Source: JAFGJQ01 sp052034525
GTDB taxonomy: Bacteria > Planctomycetota > Phycisphaerae > UBA1845
NCBI GenBank assembly: GCA_052034525.1
Contig: JBPOIK010000014.1
Location: 1 to 8,625, forward strand
Reading direction: 5' to 3'
Length of the DNA: 8,625 nucleotides
In this document: positions 1 through 6,719 of the stretch, piece after piece
How positions within the stretch are numbered: the first letter of the stretch is position 1
Layout: every line of letters begins with the position of its first letter
Position numbers and translations under genes: made by a program
Notes under the pieces: model-generated
Databases searched by the model: none
The model's input: only the letters and a program-made list of their open reading frames with translations
What the model was told of the DNA's origin: nothing

Positions 1-62
1 AGTGAGCGGGTCGAGCGGACGCCGTCCGCCGTTGTTTCAGTTGCCGGCGATGTGCCCGTCAT
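1..62 (-). CDS. 5' end of a paralogue of the 843-1271 gene (partial, runs off the left edge)
   Basis: Only the first 20 codons are in the window, starting with ATG at 62 and reading MTGTSPATETTADGVRSTRS. These residues are identical to the start of the 142-aa membrane protein at 843-1271. The 62 bases differ at one position, a synonymous ACT/ACC threonine change. This start is forced: an in-frame TAA lies at 105-107, 14 codons upstream, with no other usable start between. No clear Shine-Dalgarno precedes it. The gene has its own copy of promoter and leader (165-192 and 59-118). The rest of the product cannot be seen, so whether the whole gene or only its 5' end was duplicated is unknown. Function is unknown; by analogy with its twin it is probably a small multi-pass membrane protein. 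Confidence 0.6.
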   Translation of the reverse strand, partial: MTGTSPATETTADGVRSTRS

Positions 63-118
63 GCGTGTTTGCCGGTGGATGGCACCGGGCCGGGCCGTTT
101 TTCGTTACTGAGCTTCAT
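59..118 (-). other. possible 19-codon leader ORF overlapping the start of the left-edge gene
   Basis: A short frame reads MKLSNEKRPGPVPSTGKHA and stops with a TGA that overlaps the downstream ATG in an ATGA arrangement, as in translational coupling. The same frame, with the same overlap, exists in the second repeat copy (1268-1327). It lies between the putative promoter and the main start. Against it, all five base differences between the copies within the frame change an amino acid, and no good ribosome binding site precedes it. Protein-level conservation is therefore not shown. Confidence 0.25.
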
Positions 119-164
119 CACTCGGGCCAGACCGAACGCGCCCAGCCAGTCCGCCGTGCGCCTC

Positions 165-192
165 ATTGTATCCTCGACAGAACGACTGTACA
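165..192 (-). promoter_or_regulatory. sigma70-like promoter of the left-edge gene (repeat copy 1)
   Basis: On the minus strand, TGTACA (187-192, four of six matches to TTGACA) is followed after 16 bases by TACAAT (165-170, five of six matches to TATAAT). The same -35 and spacing occur in copy 2 with a perfect TATAAT. Transcription would begin near 158 and give a leader of about 96 bases. Confidence 0.5.
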
Positions 193-199
193 CCCTCTT

Positions 200-217
200 G
201 CGGCCCGCTCGGGCCGC
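200..217. repeat. perfect GC-rich hairpin between the zinc-ribbon gene and the next promoter
   Basis: A 7-base stem (GCGGCCC at 200-206, GGGCCGC at 211-217) closes a 4-base loop. It lies 23 bases beyond the stop codon of the 240-773 gene and just upstream of the copy 1 promoter. It could help end transcription of the upstream operon, but there is no T-run after it on either strand, so it is not a classical intrinsic terminator. Confidence 0.4.
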
Positions 218-239
218 GACTGCTCCGCGATGCGCGGCC

Positions 240-773
240 TCAGGGCCCTTGTTCCGTCACCCACGCGGCACAGAGCACCTCCATCGTCGGTTCGAAACCG
301 CATTCCGGACAGCGAGTGGTCGTCAGGCCGCGGAGGCTGTAGCCGCAGCGCAGGCAGTGGATGCCCGCCTGGGTCCGTTCCTCTGCCGGCGTCGTTCGCG
401 CCGGCCAGAAGAACGCGGTGAACATCAGCCAGAGCCCCAACATGGCACCCGCAATCCCGATGCTCCACCTCTCCCCGAGGTATTTGGAGAGGAAATCGCG
501 GCACAACGGCACCAGCTCCGCCACAAACAGGAGCAGGCTCGAAGAGAGGATCGTTCCGATCCGTGCGCGGCGCGTCCAGATTACGCGACGACGCCAAATC
601 AGAACCCAAACGACAATCGCGATGGCCGTGCATACCCAGTTGCAGATTTCGAGAGAATACTCTTCAAACGGACCTCCCACTTCTTCCAGGAAGACGAAAA
701 GAATCATCCATATGCCACACAGAAACGGCGGCAGGCCCATGGACGCGGCCAGGGAACGCCCAACAAGTGTCAT
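240..773 (-). CDS. small membrane protein with C-terminal zinc ribbon (planctomycete-type)
   Basis: A 177-aa protein of unknown function. Hydrophobic segments at about residues 12-29, 43-62, 73-92 and 104-124 suggest four membrane passes. They are followed by a C-terminal zinc ribbon with C140, C143, C155 and C158 (CLRCGYSLRGL, then CPECG; CX2C-X11-CX2C). Such ribbons usually bind one structural zinc ion, and this one probably faces the cytoplasm. The ATG at 773 has a good ribosome binding site, GGGAG seven bases upstream. It lies 69 bases after the stop of the 843-1271 gene on the same strand and is probably co-transcribed with it from the promoter at 1387-1414. The ribbon has the same cysteine spacing as the one in the 7576-8073 protein, while the membrane parts differ. 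Substrate or partner cannot be inferred. Confidence 0.8.
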   Translation of the reverse strand: MTLVGRSLAASMGLPPFLCGIWMILFVFLEEVGGPFEEYSLEICNWVCTAIAIVVWVLIWRRRVIWTRRARIGTILSSSLLLFVAELVPLCRDFLSKYLGERWSIGIAGAMLGLWLMFTAFFWPARTTPAEERTQAGIHCLRCGYSLRGLTTTRCPECGFEPTMEVLCAAWVTEQGP

Positions 774-842
774 GTTTCGTCTCCCGTTACTATCCAGCGG
801 CCAACGCGCCTAAAGAACAGCCCCGCCGCGATCCAAGCCTTA

Positions 843-1271
843 CTAAAGCCACACGACCGCCCACACCCACAAGCTGAGCAGGCTGAGGTTCTGCCCGGTG
901 CGCAGGATGTTGCCAGAGACACAACCGACGCCTAATACCGGCTGCCACCAGATCACCTGGGCCAGGGAGACAAGCACAGTGATGGCCGTCGTGGCCGCTC
1001 GACCCAATGTCCATCGCACGAAACGTCGCCAGATCCCCAGGCCCGCCCCTATCGTCAACCCGGTGAAAAGGAGATTCCAAAGCTGGATGCCACCCAGAAC
1101 AGATGAGACACGCCAGATGACGGAACCAACCAGAAGCGCCAGGGCGGGCACCAGAAAGAACATCGCCAGGCAAAGCAGCAGCCGTCCGACCAACGGTGTG
1201 GCCCGCGCCAGTGAGCGGGTCGAGCGGACGCCGTCCGCCGTTGTTTCGGTTGCCGGCGATGTGCCCGTCAT
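843..1271 (-). CDS. small multi-pass membrane protein, unknown function
   Basis: A 142-aa hydrophobic protein with probable membrane segments near residues 27-53, 60-80, 91-118 and 128-142. The last runs to the very C-terminus (LWVWAVVWL). Unlike its operon neighbour at 240-773 it has no zinc ribbon, so it may be a shortened relative or a different family. The frame stays open far upstream to 1625, but the ATG at 1271 is chosen for three reasons. The more upstream ATG at 1386-1388 overlaps the -10 box. The paralogous copy at the left edge has an in-frame stop and a 13-base shift in the leader. The only difference between the copies after this ATG is synonymous. No clear Shine-Dalgarno precedes it; the ATG overlaps the TGA of a possible leader peptide. 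I do not recognise the family. Confidence 0.65.
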   Translation of the reverse strand: MTGTSPATETTADGVRSTRSLARATPLVGRLLLCLAMFFLVPALALLVGSVIWRVSSVLGGIQLWNLLFTGLTIGAGLGIWRRFVRWTLGRAATTAITVLVSLAQVIWWQPVLGVGCVSGNILRTGQNLSLLSLWVWAVVWL

Positions 1272-1327
1272 GCGTGTTTGCCGGTGGATGGCGCCGGGGC
1301 GGGCCGTTTTTCGTTCATGAGCCTCAT
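1268..1327 (-). other. possible 19-codon leader ORF overlapping the start of the 843-1271 gene
   Basis: This is the second copy of the short leader frame, reading MRLMNEKRPAPAPSTGKHA. It ends in a TGA that overlaps the main ATG (ATGA). An internal ATG at 1316-1318 could also be used. If translated, terminating ribosomes could re-initiate at the main gene, which otherwise lacks a visible ribosome binding site. Translation is not shown, and the differences from copy 1 are all amino-acid changing. Confidence 0.25.
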
Positions 1328-1386
1328 CACTCGGGCCAGACCGAACGCTCTCCCGGATCGCGCCCAGCCAGCCCGCCGTGCGGCTC

Positions 1387-1414
1387 ATTATATCCTCGAC
1401 AGAACGACTGTACA
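1387..1414 (-). promoter_or_regulatory. sigma70-like promoter of the membrane-protein operon (repeat copy 2)
   Basis: On the minus strand, TGTACA (1409-1414) is followed after 16 bases by a perfect TATAAT (1387-1392). The pair is conserved in copy 1 at 165-192. The predicted start near 1380 gives a leader of about 109 bases before the ATG at 1271. The site rules out the upstream ATG at 1386-1388, which lies within the -10 region. Confidence 0.6.
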
Positions 1415-1500
1415 CCCTCCGGGCGGGTTCGCGGAGAGCGATTCGGGGCCTTCGCATTTGCACGCATTCGGACCGGCGGCGTATGGGGACTTCTCCGCCC

Positions 1501-1529
1501 TTCGCAACCCGGGTCGTTGGCATTATCAT
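1501..1529 (+). promoter_or_regulatory. candidate promoter for the SpoIID/LytB gene
   Basis: TTCGCA (1501-1506, four of six matches) and TATCAT (1524-1529, five of six matches) are separated by 17 bases. Transcription would start near 1536, about 55 bases before the ATG at 1591. It sits in the divergent region between this gene and the minus-strand membrane-protein operon. Confidence 0.4.
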
Positions 1530-1590
1530 AGTCCGGTCGCGCCACAGACTTGCGTTGCGTGATCGTACCCTCAACAATGGACGCCTGCCC

Positions 1591-2988
1591 ATGAGTGAGC
1601 CGCTGGACAGAATCGGAATACACAAATGGACGCTGGAAAGCCGACAGGAACCGCTCGTTCGCGTCGGCGTCGTGCTGCCCGAGGACGGCGCGACGTCCGT
1701 CCGAATGGACGCTCCCGATGTCGATTACCGCCTGCACCCGGTCCCGGAGGGGACCGAACGTCCAGCCCGCTCGTTTCTTCTGCGCGTGGACGAGGAACGG
1801 CTCAGCCTGGTCATCGACGGCAGAATCGTGGATGCGGCTCCCTGCTGGCGAATCATCCCGCCGGTAGCCGACCGGGCGCATCCCCCGCTGATCATGCTGC
1901 ACGACGTGGTGGCCGGTCGCGGGTTTCACTGGGAGAAGCGGATCACGCAGAAGGTGCCGGGCGCCTTTCAGGCGTCCGTCCGCGACGGGCGGATTCTGCT
2001 GATCAACGAAATCCCGATCGAGGATTACCTCAAGGGCGTCATCACCGCCGAAATGGGCGGCGAGTGCCCCATGGATCTTCTCAAGGCCCAGTGCGTTACG
2101 GCCCGGACCTGGCTGCTGGCCCGGACGGAGCGCAAGCACGAGGCCCAGGGGTTTGACTTCTGCAACGACGACTGCTGCCAGCGGTACCAGGGCTTCACGC
2201 ATCTGACGCCCGCGGGGCACGCGGCGGTCGAAGAAACGCGCGGCGAAGTCATGATCCACCGCAGCGGCATCCTCATCGACGCGAACTACTCCAAATGCTG
2301 CGGCGGCGTCGTCGAGGGCCCGGAACCCGTGTGGGGTTTTCATAAGCCCGGGCAGTACGTGGTGGCCGACGCCCCGCCGAACTCGTACGCCCGCCGCTTC
2401 GTCCCGCTCCAGCCCGGACAGTTGGATGAGTATCTGACCGGCGACTGGCTCAAAGCGTGCGACGTGTTCTGCAGTCCGAACGTCGTTTCGCCGGAACACT
2501 TCGCCCGGTACTTAGGCGCGGTGGACGAGGCGGGCAGCTACTTCCGCTGGACGGTCGAGTATCCGCGCTCGCGGCTGGAAGAGATTCTCCGCGCCAAGTT
2601 CTTCGAACGAACCGGCATCGGCGGTCGCGAGGCCCTGGGGGAACTGCTGGACCTGGCGGTCACCCGCCGCGGCCACTCTGGCCGGGCCACCGCGTTGAAC
2701 GTCGTTTACCGCGACCCGGATGAGCGGCGCCGCACGGTTACGATCGAGGATCAGTACTGGATCCGCCACGCCCTGCACGAGAAATTCCTGTTCAGCAGCG
2801 CGTTCAAGGTGGCGGCCGACCGGGATCCGGCGGACCGGCTGCAGACCATCCGACTGATCGGCGCCGGTTGGGGTCACGGGGCCGGCCTCTGCCAGATTGG
2901 AGCCTTGGGAATGGCCCTGCAGGGCTACGACCACGCGACGATTCTGCACCACTACTTCGAGCAGATGAACATTCAGCGGGCCTACTGA
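1591..2988 (+). CDS. SpoIID/LytB-domain protein (probable peptidoglycan lytic transglycosylase family)
   Basis: A 465-aa protein of the SpoIID/LytB family. In Bacillus, SpoIID cleaves glycan strands as a lytic transglycosylase during engulfment. Family motifs in order: NEIPIEDYLKGV at 139-150; the AEM with E154 in the position of the catalytic glutamate; LLKAQCVTART at 163-173; cysteine-rich CNDDCCQ at 191-197; AVEETRGEV at 212-220; SKCCGG at 234-239; and C-terminal GWGHGAGLCQIGA at 426-438. Residues around 255-415 form a long insert between the CCGG and GWGHG motifs. The cysteines may bind a metal, as reported for some relatives. No signal peptide or membrane segment is visible at the N-terminus, odd for a cell-wall enzyme. 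The frame is open back to 1378, but the family-like sequence begins after the ATG at 1591 and the candidate promoter at 1501-1529 would exclude earlier starts; a ribosome binding site is weak. It converges with rlmN, 56 bases apart. Confidence 0.85.
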   Translation: MSEPLDRIGIHKWTLESRQEPLVRVGVVLPEDGATSVRMDAPDVDYRLHPVPEGTERPARSFLLRVDEERLSLVIDGRIVDAAPCWRIIPPVADRAHPPLIMLHDVVAGRGFHWEKRITQKVPGAFQASVRDGRILLINEIPIEDYLKGVITAEMGGECPMDLLKAQCVTARTWLLARTERKHEAQGFDFCNDDCCQRYQGFTHLTPAGHAAVEETRGEVMIHRSGILIDANYSKCCGGVVEGPEPVWGFHKPGQYVVADAPPNSYARRFVPLQPGQLDEYLTGDWLKACDVFCSPNVVSPEHFARYLGAVDEAGSYFRWTVEYPRSRLEEILRAKFFERTGIGGREALGELLDLAVTRRGHSGRATALNVVYRDPDERRRTVTIEDQYWIRHALHEKFLFSSAFKVAADRDPADRLQTIRLIGAGWGHGAGLCQIGALGMALQGYDHATILHHYFEQMNIQRAY

Positions 2989-3044
2989 ATTCGTCCGGCG
3001 GTGGCGGGTGTCCACGGCCGTCACGGGTTCGGCTTCGGGCCAGG
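2989..3044. other. convergent gap between the SpoIID/LytB gene and rlmN
   Basis: These 56 bases separate the two converging stop codons. I find only short, weak inverted repeats (for example GTGG/CCAC around a 7-base loop) and no T-run, so no intrinsic terminator is called. Confidence 0.5.
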
Positions 3045-4106
3045 CTAAGGCCGCGACGGGACGCGTCGTCGAAGCTGGCCGCAGGCGCCGTCGATGTCCA
3101 TCCCGCGGCTGCGGCGCAGGTGCGCGTTGACGCCGCGCTCGCGGAGGACTTCCAGAAAACGCCGAGAGGCGTCGGCATCCGGCCGCCGATAGGGCAGTCC
3201 GGGGACCGGATTGTAGCGGATGAGGTTGACGTTGCAGCGCATGCGCCCGGCCAAAGCCGCCAGCTCGCGGGCGTGCGCGGGACGGTCGTTCAGCCCGCCC
3301 AGCAGCACGTACTCCAGGGTGACCTCTCGACCGGTGCGATCGAAGACGTACACGGCCGCATCCACGAGTTCGTCGATCGAGATCTGCGCCGCCCACGGCA
3401 CAATCTGCCGGCGCAGGTCATCGTTGGGGGCGTGCAGCGACAGGGCAAGCGTGATCTGCGGCAGATCCTCGGCCAGCCGCCGCATTCCTTTGGGCAATCC
3501 CACGGTGCTGACAGTGATCTTCCGCGCCCCGATGTTCATTCCCCAGGGCGCAAGAATCAGGCGCAGGGCGTGGACCACGGCCTCGTAATTCAGCATCGGC
3601 TCGCCCATCCCCATGACGACGACGTTCGTCAGTCCGCGATCGTCTGCGCAGAGGCGGGTCAGCCGCATGGCCTGTTCGACAATCTCCCCCGCCGAGAGGT
3701 TCCGCTCCAGTCCGCCCAGCCCGCTGGCACAGAACACGCAGCCCGCCGGACAACCCACCTGCGTCGAAACACAGGCCGTCCGCCGATCCGCGTCGGGGAT
3801 GAGCACGCACTCGCTGCTCGCTCCGTCCGGCCAGCGCAGCAACAGCTTCCGCGTGCCGTCGGATGAGACCGCATCCCGTTCGATGGTCGAAGTATACAGC
3901 ACGCACGCGCGCGAGAGGTCCGCCCGCAAAGCGTTCGGCAGATTGGTCATCTCCGCAAACGCGCCCGCCATCCGCCGATAGACCCACTCCATCAATTGCG
4001 TCACCCGGTACGCCGGCTGACCGGCCAGCGGGGGCATCGACGTCAGTTCCTGCGGATGCAGGCCCAGAAGATGGGGCAGATCACTGGATGGAACCGACTC
4101 TGGCAT
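3045..4106 (-). CDS. rlmN: dual-specificity 23S rRNA A2503 / tRNA A37 C2-methyltransferase RlmN
   Basis: A 353-aa radical SAM enzyme that methylates C2 of adenosine 2503 in 23S rRNA and, in many bacteria, A37 in some tRNAs, in the cytoplasm. The CX3CX2C iron-sulfur motif is C119, C123, C126. The two catalytic cysteines of the family are both present: C112 (the counterpart of E. coli C118, seven residues before the cluster) and C342 in RGMDIDGACGQL (counterpart of C355). GMGEP at 166-170 and SLHAPND at 223-229 are the SAM-binding motifs. Length is normal for the family. The ATG at 4106 is 27 bases after the lon stop, and only a weak GGAA precedes it. It is the last gene of the inferred heat-shock-type operon. 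A Cfr-type methyltransferase is the close alternative, but RlmN is favoured by context. Confidence 0.95.
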   Translation of the reverse strand: MPESVPSSDLPHLLGLHPQELTSMPPLAGQPAYRVTQLMEWVYRRMAGAFAEMTNLPNALRADLSRACVLYTSTIERDAVSSDGTRKLLLRWPDGASSECVLIPDADRRTACVSTQVGCPAGCVFCASGLGGLERNLSAGEIVEQAMRLTRLCADDRGLTNVVVMGMGEPMLNYEAVVHALRLILAPWGMNIGARKITVSTVGLPKGMRRLAEDLPQITLALSLHAPNDDLRRQIVPWAAQISIDELVDAAVYVFDRTGREVTLEYVLLGGLNDRPAHARELAALAGRMRCNVNLIRYNPVPGLPYRRPDADASRRFLEVLRERGVNAHLRRSRGMDIDGACGQLRRRVPSRP

Positions 4107-4133
4107 GTTGGGTTCCGGCGGGTGGCGGCGCCG

Positions 4134-6695
4134 TCAGCGCGGCTGTCGACGGGCTTTCTTTCTGCGAGCGGTGGGCTTGGCACCCCTGGCCTGCGTCGTT
4201 GCTTTTCGCTTCGCCCCGTTCGACCGTCGGATGGCCGACCGCGGCTTCGAGCGGCCGGCACAATCCGCGAAGGCATGGCGCAACACGTCGTCGGTGGTCT
4301 GGGCAAATGCGAACTTCAACTGCTCGCGGATGTCCTGCGGGACCTCCCGGAGATCACGCTGGTTGCCCTCCGGCAGGATCACCCGTTTGAGTCCCGCCCG
4401 ATGGGCGGCGAGCACCTTTGCCCGGATGCCGCCGACCGGCATAACCCGACCGCGCAACGTGATCTCGCCCGTGATGCCGGTGTACCGATCCACACAACGA
4501 TCCTTCAACAGCGAGACCAGCGCCGCCAGAATGGCGCTGCCCGCCGACGGTCCGTCTTTGGGGATGGCGCCGGCCGGCACGTGGACGTGATAATCGTGAC
4601 GCAGCACGTCGGCCGGATCGATCCCCAGGCTCGCCGCCCGCGATCGCACGATGGAGAAGGCCGCCTGCGCGCTCTCCCGCATCACGCCGCCCAGTTGCCC
4701 GGTGAGGTTCAAGTTGCCGTTCCCGGGCATTTTCGTCGCTTCGATGAAAAGGATGTCGCCGCCGATCGGCGTGTACGCCAGCCCGACAGCCACGCCCGGC
4801 AACGACGCCGCGGCGGCCATCGCCGGCTCCAGCAGCGGCGGCCCCAGGTCGGCTTCGATGCTCTCGGGCGTCACCCGGGCGGACCCTTTTTCGCCCCGCA
4901 CCACGGCCGCCGCCCGGGCCCGGCACACTGCGGCGATCTGGCGGTCCAGGTTTCGGACGCCCGCCTCCCGCGTGTAGCCGGTGATCAGGCAGTTCAGTGC
5001 CGCTTCGTCAAAAACCGCCTGATCGGGCTTCAGCCCGTTTTCCTCCAGTTCGCGCGGAACCAGGTACTGCCGCGCAATCTCCAGTTTCTCGCGGTGCGTG
5101 TAGCCGGAAATGTGGATGACCTCCATCCGGTCCAGCAGCGGCTGGGGGATGGGGTCCATGTAGTTGGCCGTCGCGATGAACAATACGTTGGACAGATCGA
5201 ACGGCACGTCCAGGTAATGGTCGGTGAAGGTGTTGTTCTGGGCGGGGTCCAGCACCTCCAGCAGGGCCGACGCGGGATCGCCCCGGAAATCCGAGCCGAT
5301 CTTATCCACCTCGTCCAGCATGAAGACGGGGTTGTTCGATTCCGCCTTGCGGATTTCCTGAAGGATCCGACCGGGCATCGCTCCGATGTACGTCCGGCGG
5401 TGTCCGCGGATTTCCGCCTCGTCCCTCATGCCGCCCAGGGACATGCGGATGAACTTGCGTCCCAGCGCCCGGGCGATGCTCTTTCCCAGGGAGGTTTTCC
5501 CTACGCCGGGCGGCCCGGCGAAACACAGGATCGGCCCGCGCCCGTCCGGTTTGAGCTTGCGGACGGCCAGGAACTCCAGGATCCGCGGCTTGACCTTCGC
5601 CAGCCCGTAATGGTCCTCATTCAGAATGGCCTCGGCCCGGTCCACGTCCAGCCGGTCTTTCGTATGCGCGCGCCAGGGCAGGGCACAGAGCCAGTTCACG
5701 TAGTCCAGTGCCACACCGTATTCGGGGGAGGCCGGATGAATCTTCGTCATCCGCTCGATTTCTCGCTCGGCCTCGGCCAGGGCGGGCTTGGACATCCGGG
5801 CGGCCTGGACTTTCTCACGCAGCCGCGTGATCTCCGAGCTGGAACCGCTTTCCTGCCCCAGCTCGTGCTGGATGGCCTTGAGCTGCTCCCGCAGGTAGTG
5901 CTCGCGCTGGGCCTTGTCGAGCTGTGACCGCACCTGCGACTGGATCTTTTTCGAGAGCTCGAGCACGTCGAGCTGGCCTTCCATGGCGGCATGCACCTTG
6001 CGCAGCCGGCTCGGCACGTCGAGGGTCTCCAGAACCTCCTGCTTGTGAACCAGACTCAGCGAGAGGTTGGCCCCCAGGAAATCGGCAAGCCCGCCCGGCG
6101 TGCGGAGGTTGTCCAGCACGATGCGGGCCTCGTCCGGCACGTTCGGTGACAGCTCGAGGATGCGGTGCGCGGCGTGACGCGCGTTGTGCATCAGCGCTTC
6201 CAGCTCCGTGGACAGCTCTTCCGGGTCGTATCGAGGGTGGACTCTCGCTTCCAGGTAAGGTTCCGTCGACGTCAGATCCTCAATGCCTACGCGGACGATG
6301 CCGTGAACCACGATGGTCTCCGTCCCGTCCGGCAGCTTGTACATCTTGAGGATCATGCACGCCGTTCCGACCCGATGCAGGTCGTCAATGCCCGGATCGT
6401 CCTTCTCCGGAACCCGCTGGGCCACGGCGCAGATCAGCCGGTCGCCCGCCAGGGCCATATCCAGCAGGCGCTTGGATTTCTCTCGGGAGACGGCCAGCGG
6501 CATGATGGTGCCCGGAAACGCGACCGCGTCGCGCAGCGGCAGGATGGGGAGAACGGCCGGAATGGCGACGTCTCGCAGGTCAATCGCCCGCGGGCCATCC
6601 GGCGGACCGGCGGACACCGGAACCTCTTCCACCGAATCGTCCTCCAGATCGAGGTCCGTCTCCGGTACTTCGTGCTGCGAGTTCTCCTCTTTCAT
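4134..6695 (-). CDS. lon: ATP-dependent Lon protease (LonA type)
   Basis: An 853-aa cytoplasmic AAA+ serine protease that degrades misfolded and regulatory proteins. Domains in order: an N-terminal LON substrate-binding domain at about 45-240 (starting AVLPILPLRDAVAFPG), a coiled-coil-rich linker at 245-315, the AAA+ module with Walker A GPPGVGKT at 394-401 and Walker B VFMLDEVD at 457-464, and the proteolytic domain at about 630-810. The catalytic dyad is S717 in KDGPSAG and K760 in GGIRAK. All active-site elements are intact. Two ends stand out: residues 1-35 are acidic (12 Asp/Glu), and residues 813-853 form an Arg/Lys-rich tail (17 of 41, no acidic residue) that the core family lacks. The ATG at 6695 follows the small heat shock gene by 24 bases; GGGA lies about five bases upstream. 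Expression is probably stress-induced with its neighbour. Confidence 0.98.
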   Translation of the reverse strand: MKEENSQHEVPETDLDLEDDSVEEVPVSAGPPDGPRAIDLRDVAIPAVLPILPLRDAVAFPGTIMPLAVSREKSKRLLDMALAGDRLICAVAQRVPEKDDPGIDDLHRVGTACMILKMYKLPDGTETIVVHGIVRVGIEDLTSTEPYLEARVHPRYDPEELSTELEALMHNARHAAHRILELSPNVPDEARIVLDNLRTPGGLADFLGANLSLSLVHKQEVLETLDVPSRLRKVHAAMEGQLDVLELSKKIQSQVRSQLDKAQREHYLREQLKAIQHELGQESGSSSEITRLREKVQAARMSKPALAEAEREIERMTKIHPASPEYGVALDYVNWLCALPWRAHTKDRLDVDRAEAILNEDHYGLAKVKPRILEFLAVRKLKPDGRGPILCFAGPPGVGKTSLGKSIARALGRKFIRMSLGGMRDEAEIRGHRRTYIGAMPGRILQEIRKAESNNPVFMLDEVDKIGSDFRGDPASALLEVLDPAQNNTFTDHYLDVPFDLSNVLFIATANYMDPIPQPLLDRMEVIHISGYTHREKLEIARQYLVPRELEENGLKPDQAVFDEAALNCLITGYTREAGVRNLDRQIAAVCRARAAAVVRGEKGSARVTPESIEADLGPPLLEPAMAAAASLPGVAVGLAYTPIGGDILFIEATKMPGNGNLNLTGQLGGVMRESAQAAFSIVRSRAASLGIDPADVLRHDYHVHVPAGAIPKDGPSAGSAILAALVSLLKDRCVDRYTGITGEITLRGRVMPVGGIRAKVLAAHRAGLKRVILPEGNQRDLREVPQDIREQLKFAFAQTTDDVLRHAFADCAGRSKPRSAIRRSNGAKRKATTQARGAKPTARRKKARRQPR

Positions 6696-6719
6696 CTTGT
6701 CCCGCCCGGTATCCCGAGG

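Larger units (their letters stand above)
1..197. repeat. direct repeat copy 1 (promoter, leader and first codons)
   Basis: This segment matches 1210-1419 in the same orientation with 9 substitutions and one 13-base gap (13 extra bases in the other copy). The match stops abruptly after the shared CACCCTC at 197/1419 and continues past the left edge of the window. It includes the -35, the -10, the leader and the first codons of the downstream gene, so it is a duplicated expression module and not a random repeat. Confidence 0.9.
1210..1419. repeat. direct repeat copy 2 (promoter, leader and first codons)
   Basis: It matches 1-197 at 188 of 197 aligned positions plus a 13-base insertion in the leader (about 1350-1362). 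Differences are concentrated in the leader and the -10 (eight), with only one, synonymous, in the coding part. Confidence 0.9.

Noticed and set aside
2..421. Plus-strand frame with a CPSC word, also present in the second repeat copy
   Set aside because: The similarity is only the DNA repeat read on the wrong strand; it has no second cysteine pair and runs antisense to the supported genes.
843..1625. Longer version of the 142-aa protein starting at 1625 or at the ATG at 1386-1388
   Set aside because: The 1386-1388 ATG overlaps the -10 box, and the paralogous copy has a stop and a frameshift upstream of the shared ATG.
1327..2499. Long minus-strand open frame (390 codons)
   Set aside because: It lies antisense to the clearly recognised SpoIID/LytB gene, shows no family features, and overlaps the membrane-gene promoter.
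3996..5927. Long plus-strand open frame (643 codons)
   Set aside because: It is antisense to lon and rlmN, both with intact motifs. Long antisense frames are expected at this GC content.
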